DNA of 64,000 nucleotides from Pyrocephalus nanus (lineage: Eukaryota; Chordata; Aves; Passeriformes; Tyrannidae): positions 4,650,001-4,714,000 of the forward strand of contig CM076269.1 in assembly GCA_038380795.1 (NCBI GenBank), in the 5' to 3' direction. The translations under genes were made by a program, and so were the position numbers. Below, piece after piece: positions 23,036-36,929 of this stretch (its first letter is position 1; each line of letters starts with the position of its first letter). The notes under the pieces are model-generated. The model ran no database searches. It had not been told where the DNA came from and saw only the letters and a list, made by a program, of their open reading frames with translations.

Positions 23036-26000
23036 TCAGGCATCGTCATCTGACGTTTCGCTGCTACTAGTTTCTGTGTCTGAGTCCTCAATCTTTGTCT
23101 TAAAAGTGCTTCTCCAGTGGAACAACAGGCTGGAGCCGCGGCCCTGAAGAAATCCATTCTTCCCAAATCCATTTCTTCTTCGCTGTAGGAATGAAAGCAA
23201 GTTTTAAAACAAGTAAACTTGTGGGCAGTAACTGTCCCTAACCACGTGTGGACACAAATTACATATTTAACTGTGTATACACACACTCTGCAGGGATAAT
23301 GCAGAGTCACTACAGTCTCACTTCAATTCTTTGTCTTCTTGAACATCCTTAAGAATGACCCCACACAAGACTCGTGCATGAGAAGGGAGAGGGAGAAGAG
23401 CAGTGACAAGTGGCAAGAGGTGTAAACATACCTGCTCTGATTTAATCTGGAACTCTTTGAGCTCATCTTCCGTGAGGGGAAGGTAGTTTTCATCATTTTC
23501 AGGATATTCCTGCCATCCCATTTCTTTCAGTAACCTGATTGTGGAGAAAATAAAAGGGGCGTGGGAATGAAAGTGAGGGAACAGTGGGGAAGGAGAGAAC
23601 CCTTTGTCTGTGAAGCACGAGGTTTTATACTGAATCACCCCGAATTCACCAGGGAATCTTCTCTATCAGAGACCACTTCAACAACCTTTTGTGTTTACCC
23701 AATAGTTTTCAACGTCTTTTACAAGTATTTAACCATCAGCAGTCCTGTACAATGGGTACATAACCAGCCTGGTGGAGGACAGGGATTTGAAATTCCAGCC
23801 CAAGGACACTGAAGGAGGACACGAGGCAACCAAACCAGTATCACAGCTCAGGATCTCCTAAACCTCACTATCCGCTTGCACCAGATGCTCACAGTGCTTA
23901 CTCACTGATGTGAGATACAGATTGAGATACCAGGCAAATATTTTCTTAGCTCTCCTCCACTTCTGCAGCATGTAAAGCAGCACAGGAGTATTCTAAATGC
24001 AAACAAAGTGTGGTGTGTGTGTCCTCAAACCATTCCCTTCAGGACACCTGCTTGTAAATTAACAAGAATCACACCAGGTTCATGCTGACCCCCAGTGTGG
24101 GCAACTAAATATCCAGACAGCATTAGCACAAAGGGATGTTGCACCAAAGCAGCGCTGGAATTTAATTACAGACCTTGGTAAAGCCTTGGCTCACCTGTCA
24201 CTGGTGTCGTTTTACTTTCAGTAAGACCCCGCCCAGTCCAGCACTAGTTACAAAGCCCACACACCTCCTGCTCCACACACACAAAGCTACTGCTGCTTCC
24301 TTAAAATAGAGTTTTCTTTGAAATAACTTCCTTCTCCTCACACAGCCCAAGGACTCACCCTCCCTCACTTCAGAGACTTTATTTTGCCATTTACTCACCT
24401 GTGTTCTGCTTCCAGCGAATGGGAGAGGTTTTCCCCCTCCTCCGGCAAAGGGAGAGAAAGGCCATTCTGATGGCAATTCTCGTCCCAGTTTTCCTTTGGT
24501 TCTGGTGTGCTGTTGCTCTCCATCTAAAGAAAAAGAGAAGCATCAGAGCATGCCAACACACAAAAGCACAGTTCCAAGTTCAAGCTCCTGCCTTTGGAAG
24601 TCCAGCCAAGCCTTTCACCTTCAGCCTGTGTTTTTTTTACAGAGCCTGGCTGATAACGGATTGTACCTGGCCATGACAGGACAATGCACGATGAAGGACG
24701 TTTGGTGGACTGTGCTGCTGTGAGTGCTGGCACAACAAAGCCATCACCAGGGGCTTCAGAGTGATGGCAAGAAAACCACCAGAATTAAATGCTCCTAAGG
24801 ACACGCTTTACATACACATTAAGGCACAGACTATGCGTTCAGGAGTCTGGTCTGAGCCTCTGAGGCTTAAGCCACAACCCTGCCCCTTTCACAAGCACAG
24901 AGTTCTACTTCCCCGTGAATGCAGATTGACAAGGAAGTTGGAAAGCAAAACAGAGATGTAAGAATATGGTATTGTTCCACTCCTTAGAGAATCCTTGCAA
25001 AAAATCTAGATTACCTCCAACATCTGTGACCTTCCCTTCCACCTCATTTATTACTTATCTGTTTGCATTTCTGTGTTACACATCTCTCTCCATCACAGTG
25101 CCGTGCACTGCATCTGCTGGCACATGTGCCAGACCAGAGGGAGTCACGCCTTTCCTCCTCCACAGCCCTGGATTACATACCCTGCTCGGGGCTTCCTCAG
25201 TCTCCAACTCCTTAACTAATAATGATCATATATACAAGGACAGTGATCTTACATCATCCAGCTTGTCACATTCCCTGTTCTCTGTTATCTCCCCGTTTCT
25301 ATCATCTTTCAGTGCCTTCAGGAATTCGCTCTTTTTATCAGTGGTCCGGCGCATCAGCTTCGTCAGGCGTGAGGAGCAGATCTCGATGGGAGGGGTGGTG
25401 CTGGAAGGACTCTGCACAGGGGAAGGGAGAACGCAGACCATTTCAAACGGTGTTGCCACAAAGTTTCTCTCCAGTGTCTGTGCTTACACCTTTCAAACAC
25501 TCATCAGTTCTTTGGGTGGCTCTTAACCCCTCAACCCCCCCCCAGTGCAATGTCAAATTCCAATCAAAATACTGATGGGTGTTGCACATTCACCTCTCCC
25601 CTTACCAGCACATTGTTCTCCCATCTATTATTACCACCTCAATTTCCCCCCCTCCAGAACTCAATTCACATGGCCATATTTGTTTTATTCCTTGGCAATA
25701 TAACTCTCCCAAGCAAGCTGGAGCCTACAACAGAATAGTTAGGCAGAAAACTTCATGCAGGATTCTTGCCCTACAAAACTTAACAAATTAAGGAGATTAG
25801 CCTCAGTTCAAATTTGCATCTTAAGTCATCCTGACAGACTCTACCCTGAAATTAGCTATGGGGAGGTAATCTCCTTTCAGGGAGTGGTCAGGTCACATCC
25901 TTAACTAACCACAGCCAGGTGTGAAACAAGCAGCCCCAGCCTCGGGATCCTCCCCTGGAGAACAGGCTGCCAACTCCTTGCTCTGTACACTCAGCCCAGA

Positions 26001-29000
26001 TGGTTCAGTGTGGAGCCAGACACAGACAACCCTGGAGCCTGAGGGAAACCTGCTCAGCTCGGTGCACGAATCCCAGGAAACCCCCCGTGCTCTTCCACAG
26101 TGTTTAAGCTTTCTTAATTATCCGGGGCTGTGAACCAGGCACGGCACAGCAGCTGCCCCACTGGCACTACCCCAGCCCTGATCCTGCAGTAGCAGCACTG
26201 CTAACCAAGGTGAGCTTTCAATTTAATCTCTTCTGTTATTTTGACTGGGCACACAAAAGAGGACTAAACAAATGTTGTGTGAAATTTCCTGGTATCTTAA
26301 CCTCCTGCTCATCGTGTGGAGTTCATGTCTAGCTACTCTAAAACAATTTAATCATTATTATGGATACCCTGACAGCAGAATCTTCAATGCCAAATTACTC
26401 TTTTCCTTCATGTAGTTGCTTGTCTTTTTTTTTTTTTCAATATCAAAACAGTAACATCTCCATAAGTCTGCAGTGTTTTTCTCCCCACACACTTTTTTTA
26501 AGCTGGGGAAGAAGGTTGTGATTCCAGGCTCTTCAAAACAAATCTCCTCTGCCAAAAAATTTTATCACACTCGCCAGTGCTCTGAGCAAAGATCAAGGGA
26601 ACTAGAACAAAAACAAGGCAGCAACTGCTGCTTGAATTTCTAATGCCTGTTGCATGTGAAATACTGGTGTGAAATAAAACCTTCAGGGAAATGCAGGCTG
26701 GAGGGTAATGCCTTACAGGAAACATTTCTCAGGCAGCCTTCTTGGATTTTGCCTAATTCAACACAGTAAGGAACAAATCACCAGTTTGTTACAGACTTAA
26801 CAAGTGACTGTGACTATCAGGATAAAAAGCCAACACAGTACTGAAATTAAGCTCTCAACGAGACAACTATTTTGAGTGCAGTGACAAAAGGTAACAAGGA
26901 ACAAAGGAGAATAAAATTAGATGTCTTCTAGGAACTTGGAATACTCTACTTGAACTCATTGCTAGTGGCTGTTTTAATCTTTAATAAGCTGTTCAGGTAC
27001 TAAAACTTAACTTATATGCATTAGGGGAAGACATTTATAGCTGAAGTTTAGAAACAACAGATTTCTGAATGGGAATTAAATTCACCTCAGTTCTGATTTC
27101 ACGTGGAACTTTCCGTAGAAGGGTTATGTTTTAAAGAATATTCTATTTTAGCACTAAAGGAGTACAAGGAGTCATTTGTGGCATCTTTTCTGAAGTAAGT
27201 TTAGCCCTTTGACTGAAACATGAAGGCATCTCAGTTTTTTGGTGTTGCCTTTTTTTTTTAAATTTATTTGTTTTGGTTTTGTTGGGTTTTTGTGTTTTTT
27301 TTTAATGAGAGCACTATGCAACACCTCAGATTTGTTCTGAGGTCAGCCCATGTATCAGGGATGGCTTATCTCATAGAAAAGTAATCATTTAAAGAATTCT
27401 GGCTGTATTGCAACTTGGTTGTCTTGGGCTGGCTTGTGGGGACACAGGGCCAGTGCTAGCTGGCACTCTTAGTTTTCAGCACACTGTGGTCTTTCATGAA
27501 TAAAGGTGCTACTTTCATCACTTCTGCAGGAGGGGCATTACCTTCCAGAGACAAAAAGCCAGAGATTATTTGCAGTAGTCCTGCGGAGCCAGCATTACAG
27601 TACTATGTGCTGGCCACAGTCACATATTTTCATATCTAAACCTCCAAGAGATTCAAAGAAAAGCATCTTACAAGTGCTCAGTTTTAATCAGGAGGACTTT
27701 AAACAACGCAGCACAAAGAACTTGGTCTAAAGACAGACAAAGCAAGGCAAGGGAAAGGAACACAGTGTAAGATCTATCTGTCAGAGTGACAGCTGCCTGC
27801 TTGTTACACTCAGCTGTGGCTAAGGCAGGAAAGTGCAGGCTGCTGCAAAGTAAAGCCTGCAAAGCAGAAAATCATAAAGATGACAAGGCTTTATTTTATA
27901 AGTAATATTTTGTAAAGAAACAAGACAGATACACAATTTAAAAAAAAAAAAAAAATCCCACTTCTACACTTAAAACGTGATCACACTAATTTCAAATGTT
28001 GTGAATCATCATCACAGCCCGTTTTATTTTTGCTCTTTTTTTTTTCTTGTGTCATGTCACAGTTAGTGCTGAAATATTAATAGATTTGTATTTAAGGTTC
28101 TCTCCACACTTCAGACCAAAAGCAGGGGCGAATCAATTTCAATCTCAGCAGATTTGCCTCCTTCCAACACCAAAATTAGACCCTGTAGCTGAAGTCACAC
28201 GTACACATGTTAAACTCCTTCAACCCCCTCAGAGCTCACTGCCTGTGCTGTTGTTCTAGAGAAAGGAAATTAGGCAGATCACCTTCCTTCCTTCTTTTCC
28301 CATACTGAAGAACATCATGGGAATCAATTTACCTATCTATTCACATCAGTTCTTGGTATCTGCACTTGGATAACACCAAGTCGATACATGTTTAGTTACA
28401 CAACACCATTTAAAGGATTAGTACTTTGGGGTTTTTTTTTGTTTTACTGTAGGGAAATTCTAATACATTTGAACAGAGACCAATGGCTGTAAAGCCATTG
28501 GTCTCTGTTCAAATGTATTAGAATTTTTATTTCTTTTAGTGTATCAGAAGATGTGCCAGAGAATGTACAAGTGAGTCATCCCTCAAGGGTGCAAAAGTGG
28601 CACCACATTCAGAGAGGGCTTTATCATGTCTGAGCTACAGTAGGTGACAGTGGTAGAAACTCCCAAATCCCAACATCTAATCCCAACCTCTTACCTCTTT
28701 GGGAGAGGTGAGGACTGAGCCACTTGCCAGTACCGCTGGTTTGGTTACAGACACCGGGCTGGTAAAGGCAGAGTCGCGGGTGGAGGAGAGCGAGCCTGGT
28801 TTGTGTTCGTTTCTGTTGGCTTTCCATGGGCTTGGCTGCATCAAAGAGAGCACAAAACACAGGGCAGTTAAATGGCAGGGCACAAGGAAGGGTTGTTTGC
28901 AAGTATTGAAATAAATAAACAACATTATGTTGGCTGCTGTGTGAAATTTTTTTTCCTCCCTCTCCAAGAACAGTCTCGAGAGGTTTACCTCAACACCCAT

Positions 29001-32000
29001 CATTTTCCCCCCTGGAATCTTCTATTTTCCTCAAATCACACATAAGTCTGCTTCATGGGTGCCACCCTCCAGTAAAGCACCATTAAGAGCTCAAAGAGAA
29101 AAATCCAGCATTGCCCTTCATTAATTGGAATCACTACCAAGTAATGCAATTCATCCCACAGATGGGAAATAAAAAAAAAAAAATCCCAACTAAATTCACA
29201 TTTCTTAGGGGAACACTGCATGCCACAAGGAAAGACCTCCAATCACTTGACAGAAAGTTCCCCTGTGCAAGGAAGAAGCACATCAGGGAATAAATATTTC
29301 TGTCCAGGGTGAGAATGCAAATTATTTGTTTCCTCGGGTTCTGAAAGTGTCACTCATTGCACTGATTTAGCAAAAACAAGAAAAAAAAAAGGAAAAAGAA
29401 GAAAAATTTGTCATAGTTTGTCATAGTGAAGGAGCAATTGCTGTTTTGCCCTGGATACTCTGCAGTATCTCTCTGAATAAACACTGACCATTTGGCTGAA
29501 GAGCACAGACTTCCAAGATAAGTTTTTGTTGCTTGGAATGTTATTCTTGGGGCTCTCTTATCAGCCAAGGACAAACACTGAGAAGTGAGAGTCTTTACAC
29601 AAAGGTTCCTAACAAGAAACTTGTATTGAGTAGTACAAGAAATACACCCATCAGAACATGAAGATATACAGGTTCCTTCGACCCCTTGGACTTCTGAAGC
29701 CAGCTTCAAGTCACTAGTGAAATAACTCATGCCCAAATGGGATTCAGTTCAATCTCAGATGCAACAGATCTTGCAATCTGCCAGCAAAGAGAGCAGAGGC
29801 CAGTATTCCAGCATGTTCTCATGGGTTGTTTCATTAATTTTTAAATAAATACATCACCAGGGGAGGCCATCAGCATTACTCTTCAACTTAAAAACAAGAG
29901 CATCCTGCATTATCAGAAGGATTCTGTGGCATTCACAGCACCCATTACAAACATTCCCTTCAAACCCCCCAAAATACCCTGAGCTGTGCAATACTGCCTG
30001 CACTAAAATCAGGGTACGGTATGACTGTGACAGGAAGTTTCTCTGCAGCTCTGGGGCTGTTCCATTCCCAGCTCTCCCACTGCTGTTCTCCCACCTTCCA
30101 CAGAGGGGCAGCTCAGGCAGATCCACAAACAGACCCCTCCTGCTTTCCTAGGGAGGCTGAGCATGACCTTCATGGACTGCCTGACTGGGAGCTCTGAGCC
30201 ATCTCAAACAGCCAAGAAAAAACACACTTGTTCCAGTGCCACCAGTTCTCCCCCTTCCAAAACTACTTGGTACAACTTAACAAAACCATTCTTCATTCAG
30301 TTTTCCTGTGACAGTTTTCCAATACTGCTGACTTTGTGGAAAGGAACGTTTTGATTCCTCTGCTGCTTTATGCACTGCAACTCCTGTACAACTTTCCAGA
30401 GGTCTTCAGAATAATGCATTCTACAGCTGCTTTATGGCTGTGGCTTTAAAAAAAGCACCAGTGCACACAGTTTTCCTGGCCAGAGATATCTTACCTTTTG
30501 CTTTTGCTAATGGTCACCATTCATTAACAAAAGTGCCTGTGATGACACCAGCAGACAATTCTTCCCACTGGAATCCCTACCTCCAAGGAACACCACTCTG
30601 CCCCCAGCAATCACAAACAAAAGAATTACTTGGGTTTTTTCAACATTCCTATATTTCCTTCAGTAAATGAACTACAGCCCCCACTGCTTTTCTAGATTGT
30701 TTTTAAGGCTCAACTAAATTACACCTGAATTGCAGGATGTTACAATCTAATCTGATCTTAACCCCAACTGTGTTCTGAACACATCAAAGTAGTGTAGCCC
30801 AATAAAGACTTTTCAAGATAGTCACGTGAACAGTTCAGGCACATGGCAGCACACATTCCACCTCTCCAGCACTGCCTGTTTTGTCTTACTAAGATAAGGT
30901 TTTGTCTAATGCATGAGGACAGACCCACTCAAACAGACCCCAGTGGTCAGTTCTCCCTATGGACAAGACCAAAAGGCACTTTAACAGGGAACAAAAATTT
31001 TAGTAGTAAACAGCCCTCTACTGTAAAAGCCACTACCCCAGAAACTCCTGAATTCCAACTCCTGCTACCTGCTGGGGGGTTGATTCCCTCGATCTGCAGT
31101 TCGCTAACTTGGTTGGAATCCCCTGTACCTTGGAAGGAGGAGCTGCAGGTTTAGGAACCAGATTTTTGTAGACACTTGGGACAATGGTGGTGGCTTTGTT
31201 GCCGTTTGCCAGGTGAGAAACGGGTGATGTAAATGCAGCTGAGAAGGCGGCGGAAGGATCCTCTTTTGAAACCTTTTTGATGACCAGCATCTTGGTAGGT
31301 TGCTTGGCACTAGGGGGGTTTTCTGCAAAAACGAAACAAGAGGTTCTGAAATGCAGATGTTCACTTTCAGAACAGCTTCAGTTACTTCTCCAGTTCCTCC
31401 CCTCTCCATCTTAAAACACCTCACATCTGATTCTGACTCTGCTATCAGCTGCTCTTCCATTTCCACTCTGAGCAAAGGTACTGGATACGGATGTCAAAGT
31501 CCAATCTTTTCTCACTCAACCACAACAGCTCTATTGATGCCGAAGGGAAAAACCCACAGTGACATCAGCCTTGCACCATTCTACAGGAATCTGAACAGAC
31601 AGGAGCATTTTTTCAGCAGTCATGGATCAGCTTTGTTAATTCGCTAACACAGCAGAAATACACTGCATAATTTATACCTCAAAAGACACAGTGCTTTTAC
31701 AAACAAGCACAATTAATGGTTCTTAGGCCAAATCAGCACATTTCTAGGAGCATAAAAATTTAAAAATTAGTAATAGTAATAACAGCAAAAAGCCCCATAA
31801 ATGTTAATGCCATTAGTTTTTGAGCAGAGCAACAGCTACCTGACAAACATGCAAAAGGAATACAACCCAATACTATCGCCAGAAGTGGTTTTGAGTTTCT
31901 TTTGCATTTGTACTATTTACAGTATCTAACCCAACTAGATATTAACAAACCTGTATTTATTGCTAGAGCTGGCACCTTGTTTCACTCTTTTTTTTTTTTT

Positions 32001-35000
32001 TTTTAAAAGGCATAGACTCAAATACCAAAACAAGATCAAAAGCAAGGCTGAGTTAAAAAACAAACAAACAAATAAATGCAAACCACAGAATTCTGACAGT
32101 TTTGCTGTGTTTCTAATATGAAGATCACAAGCCAGGAACTAATGTCTAGTTCACTCCAGTCTGCTCTGCCCTTCAAGAGATGTCTGTGTGAAACTGTGAC
32201 TGCAGCACAACAGGGAGCGAGAGCAGAACAGCGACATTGCTGCCACTGGCAGTTCTTTTATGACAAGACAAGCACAGTTTCAAGTAGACAAAAAGGCCAA
32301 GAGATTAGTGAAGACTGTGGGAGGAAAACAACAAAGGACAGAAAGCAGCAAACTGTCTGCTTCACTTAGGTCTTGAAAGTATTTCCGAGTGAAGAAAACG
32401 TAGCATTTAAACACCGGTTACAACTTTCTGCTTCAGCACCAGCATTCTGTAGAGTGACCTTTACCTACCCCATACTCCAGAAGGTGTCCCTAAAGGTTTG
32501 TTCTGGTTGTTTTGTCTTCCAGCTTCTGGATTCAGAGATGGCTGCAAAAAGACAACGCAAATGAGTGCATCGTTATGTCGTCCGTAACAAAAATATAATC
32601 AGTACTAACATAACATTATGTTTTTAGGAACCCAGAGCAAAGCTAGATTTGTCTGAACAGCACCTGAAGGTGGAAAAGAGTGCTTTGTCACAAGTATCTA
32701 AAAATCAAGTTTGTATTCTCCTTGGTTTCTGCTGTATTTCCAATGGAACTATCAGAGGGTCCAGGATAGGCCCTTCAGTCTTCTCTCACAATTCAGTAGA
32801 TTCTACCAACCCATGCACACATAAATCATTCAGGTGTTTAGTCAGCAGCTCAAAAAATAAAATAGAATCCACATTATCAGTATATGAAGAACCCAGCCTC
32901 CTTTCTCAAATATTTTAACATAAGAACTCTGCATCAGCCAATTAAAAAACACGCACCAAAAGCAATACCAGATTCCTAATGTACAGCACTACATTCACTG
33001 ACAAAAAAAGCACTACATTTACATTTTTAAGCTTCAGAGTCCACTTTTTAGGACAATCCTGCATGCAGACCCAGTGCTCTCTGCAGACTTACCTGCGATT
33101 CAGCATCAGAATTCAACTTAGTGGAACAACTGTGGACGTGTTTAAGCTCAAAGCAGAGTACAGAAAATCTAAGCACGCAATGACAAGTGTTTCTGATTAG
33201 CTATTCCTCTTCCCCTGTCCCAAATAACCCCAGTTCAAAATAAAGCCACATCTTTTTCCTCTTTTTAATGAATTCTTCATATGTCAGTTGCTGTGGTGAC
33301 AGCATAAGTTTCTAATAATGAGCATCTGAAATAGTAGGTATTCCTGTTCTTTAGGAGTTAGGAAAAAATGTCACACCATAGCATAAATTCCTGCCTCAGT
33401 CCCTAGAAATTCTTCTGTTTCAGTGCTTCATTTTTTAGTTACTGGTCAGATTTATAGCAGGGGTGCTCACAGCACAGGAGAACTTATTTCTGTAGAGCAG
33501 GCTGTAAGTGTTTCAGGACAAGTGTTGCCATTGTCAGCCACCCAGGCCTAACAGCTCAACCCCAGCACACAGTGATTTTACCACTATGGCAAAGACAACA
33601 CAGGAGTTATCAAACAAAATAGCCAGCATGTGGTATTATCATCTTAAAAATGGGGGAAATAATTAGAGAAGAGACAGTCATGTAGTTGGGGAAGGCACTA
33701 ATCAAAGCTCTGGAGAATGAAGAAGAACATGGAAGAAGGATTTAGACCAAGACAGATGAGAACAGTGCACAGTCACAATTGCTGCAATATTTCTATATTT
33801 CAATAGGTTTCGGACAGTCAAAAGCATCCTGAATTACAGTATTATTGAGAAATCAGGCAACAGAAATCCATGCTCCAGCTTCCTTGCTGCTCTCTGGCTG
33901 TTAACCACTCTGGGATGCTCCTGCTTCCAGCAGAAGCAGCTGAACAAGAACAGGCAATCACTTCCCAGGCACTTCACTGAAAAAAAACCCACCCAGCAGC
34001 TTAAATCAAACTGCCTCCTGTGGCAATTTAACTGCAGGCTCTGGATTTTGGCCTGAAGCAGCTGTGGGCACCCACATACTTCACTCCAACTCCTAAATTC
34101 CTGAACAGAAACAGTGCCACAACAACTTCTGCTGTAAACAACCTTCCAGAGACAAATGTTGAATAAGGCAGCAAAAACTTCATGCTGATGATAAAAATAA
34201 AATTAAATTAAAAAGTGAAAGCAGAAAAGCTGTGCACGTCTCAAAACATTAGCATTAAGGAATGTACGTGGTAAGGATGAAAGCTGGAAGTCCAAGTACA
34301 ATTTGATAAAGTCTGAAAAACTAAAGATATTGCAGTAAAAATGGAGCCAGGATATAAGAGACTATCATAACTGATAATACCACATGAATCAGAATGCTGA
34401 GTAAGAAGAAGGTTGATGAACTGGAGATACTGATGGAAGAAATGGCTCAAGAAACCCCGATCCACAGATTACCAGAGAGAGAGGAAACAGCTCTGATAAC
34501 AAAATACTGTTCCAGAAGATTCAGGACAGATGGTTGCAAAGGTCTGAACATGTCATGAATGAGCTTGGGAAGGTTATCACAAACACCAACATGTACCAGA
34601 ATGCAGGAAGACTGAAGATAAGCTGAACGGTATTTAGGAGCAAAAAAAAGGCTTTGTAAGCAAAGCCACAAAGTCAATCTCTTTGGGTTTTGCTGAAGAC
34701 CTGGCTTGTGTGTTACAATGCCTTCAGTTCACAATAACCATCTGGCAAAACACACGTGCCAAACCCCACAGTCCAACAGGCCATCAGGTCCTGAGGACTG
34801 TGGGTACCAATTAGCATCCTGTCAGCTCTGGAATAATTTTGTTAAATTTGCTGTGATCTCAACCATGGAATGGAATTCAACCCTAGATCCTCACCACCTA
34901 TCCATGCTAATAAAAATGACACGTGAAACACTTACAAAGTCTTCTTCCTCAAACTGCAAATGCTCTTTATCTTCCTTCTTCTCCTCCCTGGATTCAACAG

Positions 35001-36042
35001 GCAGCTTTTCCTGAAAGGCGGAACTTTTCCGAGAGTGGAAGTTGCCATTCCAGTGGCGATGGACTCCAGTTCCTCCTCCTCCACGCTGGCTCACGCCATC
35101 ATGGCCCCGGGAGGGACCGTGCCAGCCAGGCTGACTGCCAGAAAGCCCAACGTGAGCTCCTTTAGAAACACCAGAATCTACGGAATCGTGGCGGAGAAGG
35201 GACGGCTGATGCCAGCAGTCTAAACAAAAGGAGATAAGGGTGCAAATAAAAAAAAAAATCAGCACAGATTGCAGAACACTGGAAATATCAGGCTGTTGTG
35301 TTGTTCAGTCAGTGTTCACTGGGTACCTATTGAGCTGAACTTATTAAGCTACTGTGTGATTGTATCAGAAAATAAGCTACCCAATGCACAGACAGCTACG
35401 TGAAAACCCCTTAAGGCCTGAGCACATGGCACGGGAGAAGAGAGTAGTACGGCTTCCTTACAGGATGTTTGGAAAAGGTACAGTTTGGGAAAATGGAGTT
35501 GATATTCTGCAGAATTCCTCATCCTGTAGAACATAAAAAACTCTCAGGCTGCATTTCTGATCCTTCCCACTCACCTCCCGCAGTGCGGAGGGGCCCATTA
35601 TTGAAAAATCCATCGGAGGAGTTGTGTCTCCTGCGGCTCACGCCAAAGCGGCCCTCTCCCCGGGAAAGATGCTCTCCATGTTTCTCAAAGGTGGCTGCAG
35701 GGGACTGCAGAAAGGAAAAAGTGATGTAATGCAGATTCAGCTGGACACCCCAGGAGCCTGTCAGTCCAGCAGTGGCATTTTGTCAATTAAAAAAAAAACA
35801 AACCCACCTCACCAAACCCCACAATTTTCCTTATTTACATTGATTAACCGCCATCCACAAGCATGGATCTGATCAGGATGGCACACAAATCCACAGATCT
35901 CATCCAGAAACAGAGAGAACCCAACACACTGATCTTACCAGCGGTCACAGCTGCAAAAGCAGGTGATGTGTGTTACTGTTACCTTGGTTGACTGCGGTGT
36001 TGAGAAGTTAAGCCAGGCAGGAACAAAGTCATGCTGCGCCAT
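23036..36042 (-). CDS. GPBP1L1: GPBP1L1, GC-rich promoter-binding protein 1-like 1 (vasculin family), ten coding exons
   Basis: Minus-strand coding exons: 36042-35983, 35704-35575, 35219-34936, 32541-32469, 31322-31129, 28835-28695, 25411-25253, 24523-24399, 23534-23432, 23182-23036 (stop TGA 23038-23036). Every junction has GT/AG and compatible phase, giving 471 codons against about 474 in human. The protein starts MAQHDFVPAWLNFSTPQS. It contains RRRHNSSDGFFNNGPLRT, KMLVIKKVSKEDP, a Ser/Pro-rich middle, PPIEICSSRLTKLMRRTTDKK, the vasculin-type GWQEYPENDENYLPLTEDEL, and an acidic Ser-rich end (SSSETSDDDA). Family knowledge: GPBP1 (vasculin) is a nuclear protein binding GC-rich promoters or RNA, and GPBP1L1 is assigned transcriptional regulation by similarity. 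The gene is head-to-head with TMEM69 across a shared CpG island. Human ends DDDAWK as I recall; here the stop follows DDDA. Confidence 0.95.
28455..28526. repeat. Perfect 34-bp inverted repeat with 4-nt loop
   Basis: Arm 28455-28488 (starts AAATTCTAATACATTTG, ends CCAATGGCT) is followed by GTAA (28489-28492) and then its exact reverse complement at 28493-28526. There are no mismatches over 34 bp. On the + strand two G-T wobbles could extend the stem and the loop is a GNRA-type GUAA. In the GPBP1L1 sense RNA (minus strand) the loop is UUAC. It lies in the intron after exon 28835-28695, about 170 nt past the donor. Origin is discussed in the findings. Confidence 0.97.
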
Positions 36043-36061
36043 TTAGGTCCAGTGTCTCCCT

Positions 36062-36088
36062 TCAATAAAATGAGGCATCAAACCTCAT
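36062..36088 (-). CDS. Possible uORF of eight codons in the GPBP1L1 5' UTR
   Basis: In the 5' UTR part of the start-codon exon (36097-36043), GCCATGAGG opens an eight-codon frame, MRFDASFY, ending TGA at 36064-36062. It ends 19 nt before the main ATG and is in a different frame. The -3 position is G, a fair context, so it could reduce main-frame initiation. Conservation was not checked. Confidence 0.35.
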   Translation of the reverse strand: MRFDASFY

Positions 36089-36929
36089 GGCCAGGATCTG
36101 TAAATGAAAAGGACACCCCCTGTCATCTTTTCCAAACTGAAATAATAATATAATTTATCTATCAAAGCTTGTCCTATGCAACCAGGAGGGGAAAAGTGCT
36201 GCAGTTTTTTTCTGGTGCTTTGTTCCTCTGATTGAAACAGGTAAGAACTTCAACATTCCCAGTTACTTCCTGTTTACAATTAACACACCCATGAAGTTCA
36301 TGATAGAATGGGCGTGGAGGTGGGAAGAAAACGGAACAAACAGCATAGAAAAGCCACACAATGCACAGACACATAAAAATCAAGACATGCTCAAATTTGG
36401 GGTACAATCCTTCACTGCCCCATAATCTACAAAGAGGTGATTGCTGCATGTTTTATTCCAGAGGCTGTAAATCAAGTATGACAAATCAGTGATGTTAAGA
36501 GATGTTCAGAGAAGATCAGAGACCTGAAAGACAACCAGAGGTCAGCTCCTGCATCCCGGAAGTAAAACTGTATCCAGATCCACCAACTCCCAGGCACCAG
36601 GGAATATCCTGTGCTGACACCGCTTCCATAGCTAAGAAAGCACATGATGAGGAACAGAACACAAGCTGCTGGAAGGATCTGAATGGAAGTTCAACTGAAG
36701 ACCAGCAGAGGTGTCTCACTGATGAATCCAAAATCAAACTGTTCTTTCCAACATACCATAGCAATTTTCACTGCTGAAAACGAGCAACATTTCACTGCTC
36801 TGCGTAACTGAATTCTGCCTTTTCGTGGAAGGTTCTCCAATTTACCATTTTGCTTTATTTTTCAACGTTGTCAATAAACAAGTCAACGTTGTATAAGCAA
36901 AAAAAAATAAAGTACATATGATCACTCAC

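Noticed and set aside
24966..25526. 186-codon plus-strand frame over a GPBP1L1 exon
   Set aside because: It overlaps the coding exon 25253-25411 on the opposite strand and the surrounding intron, with no similarity seen.
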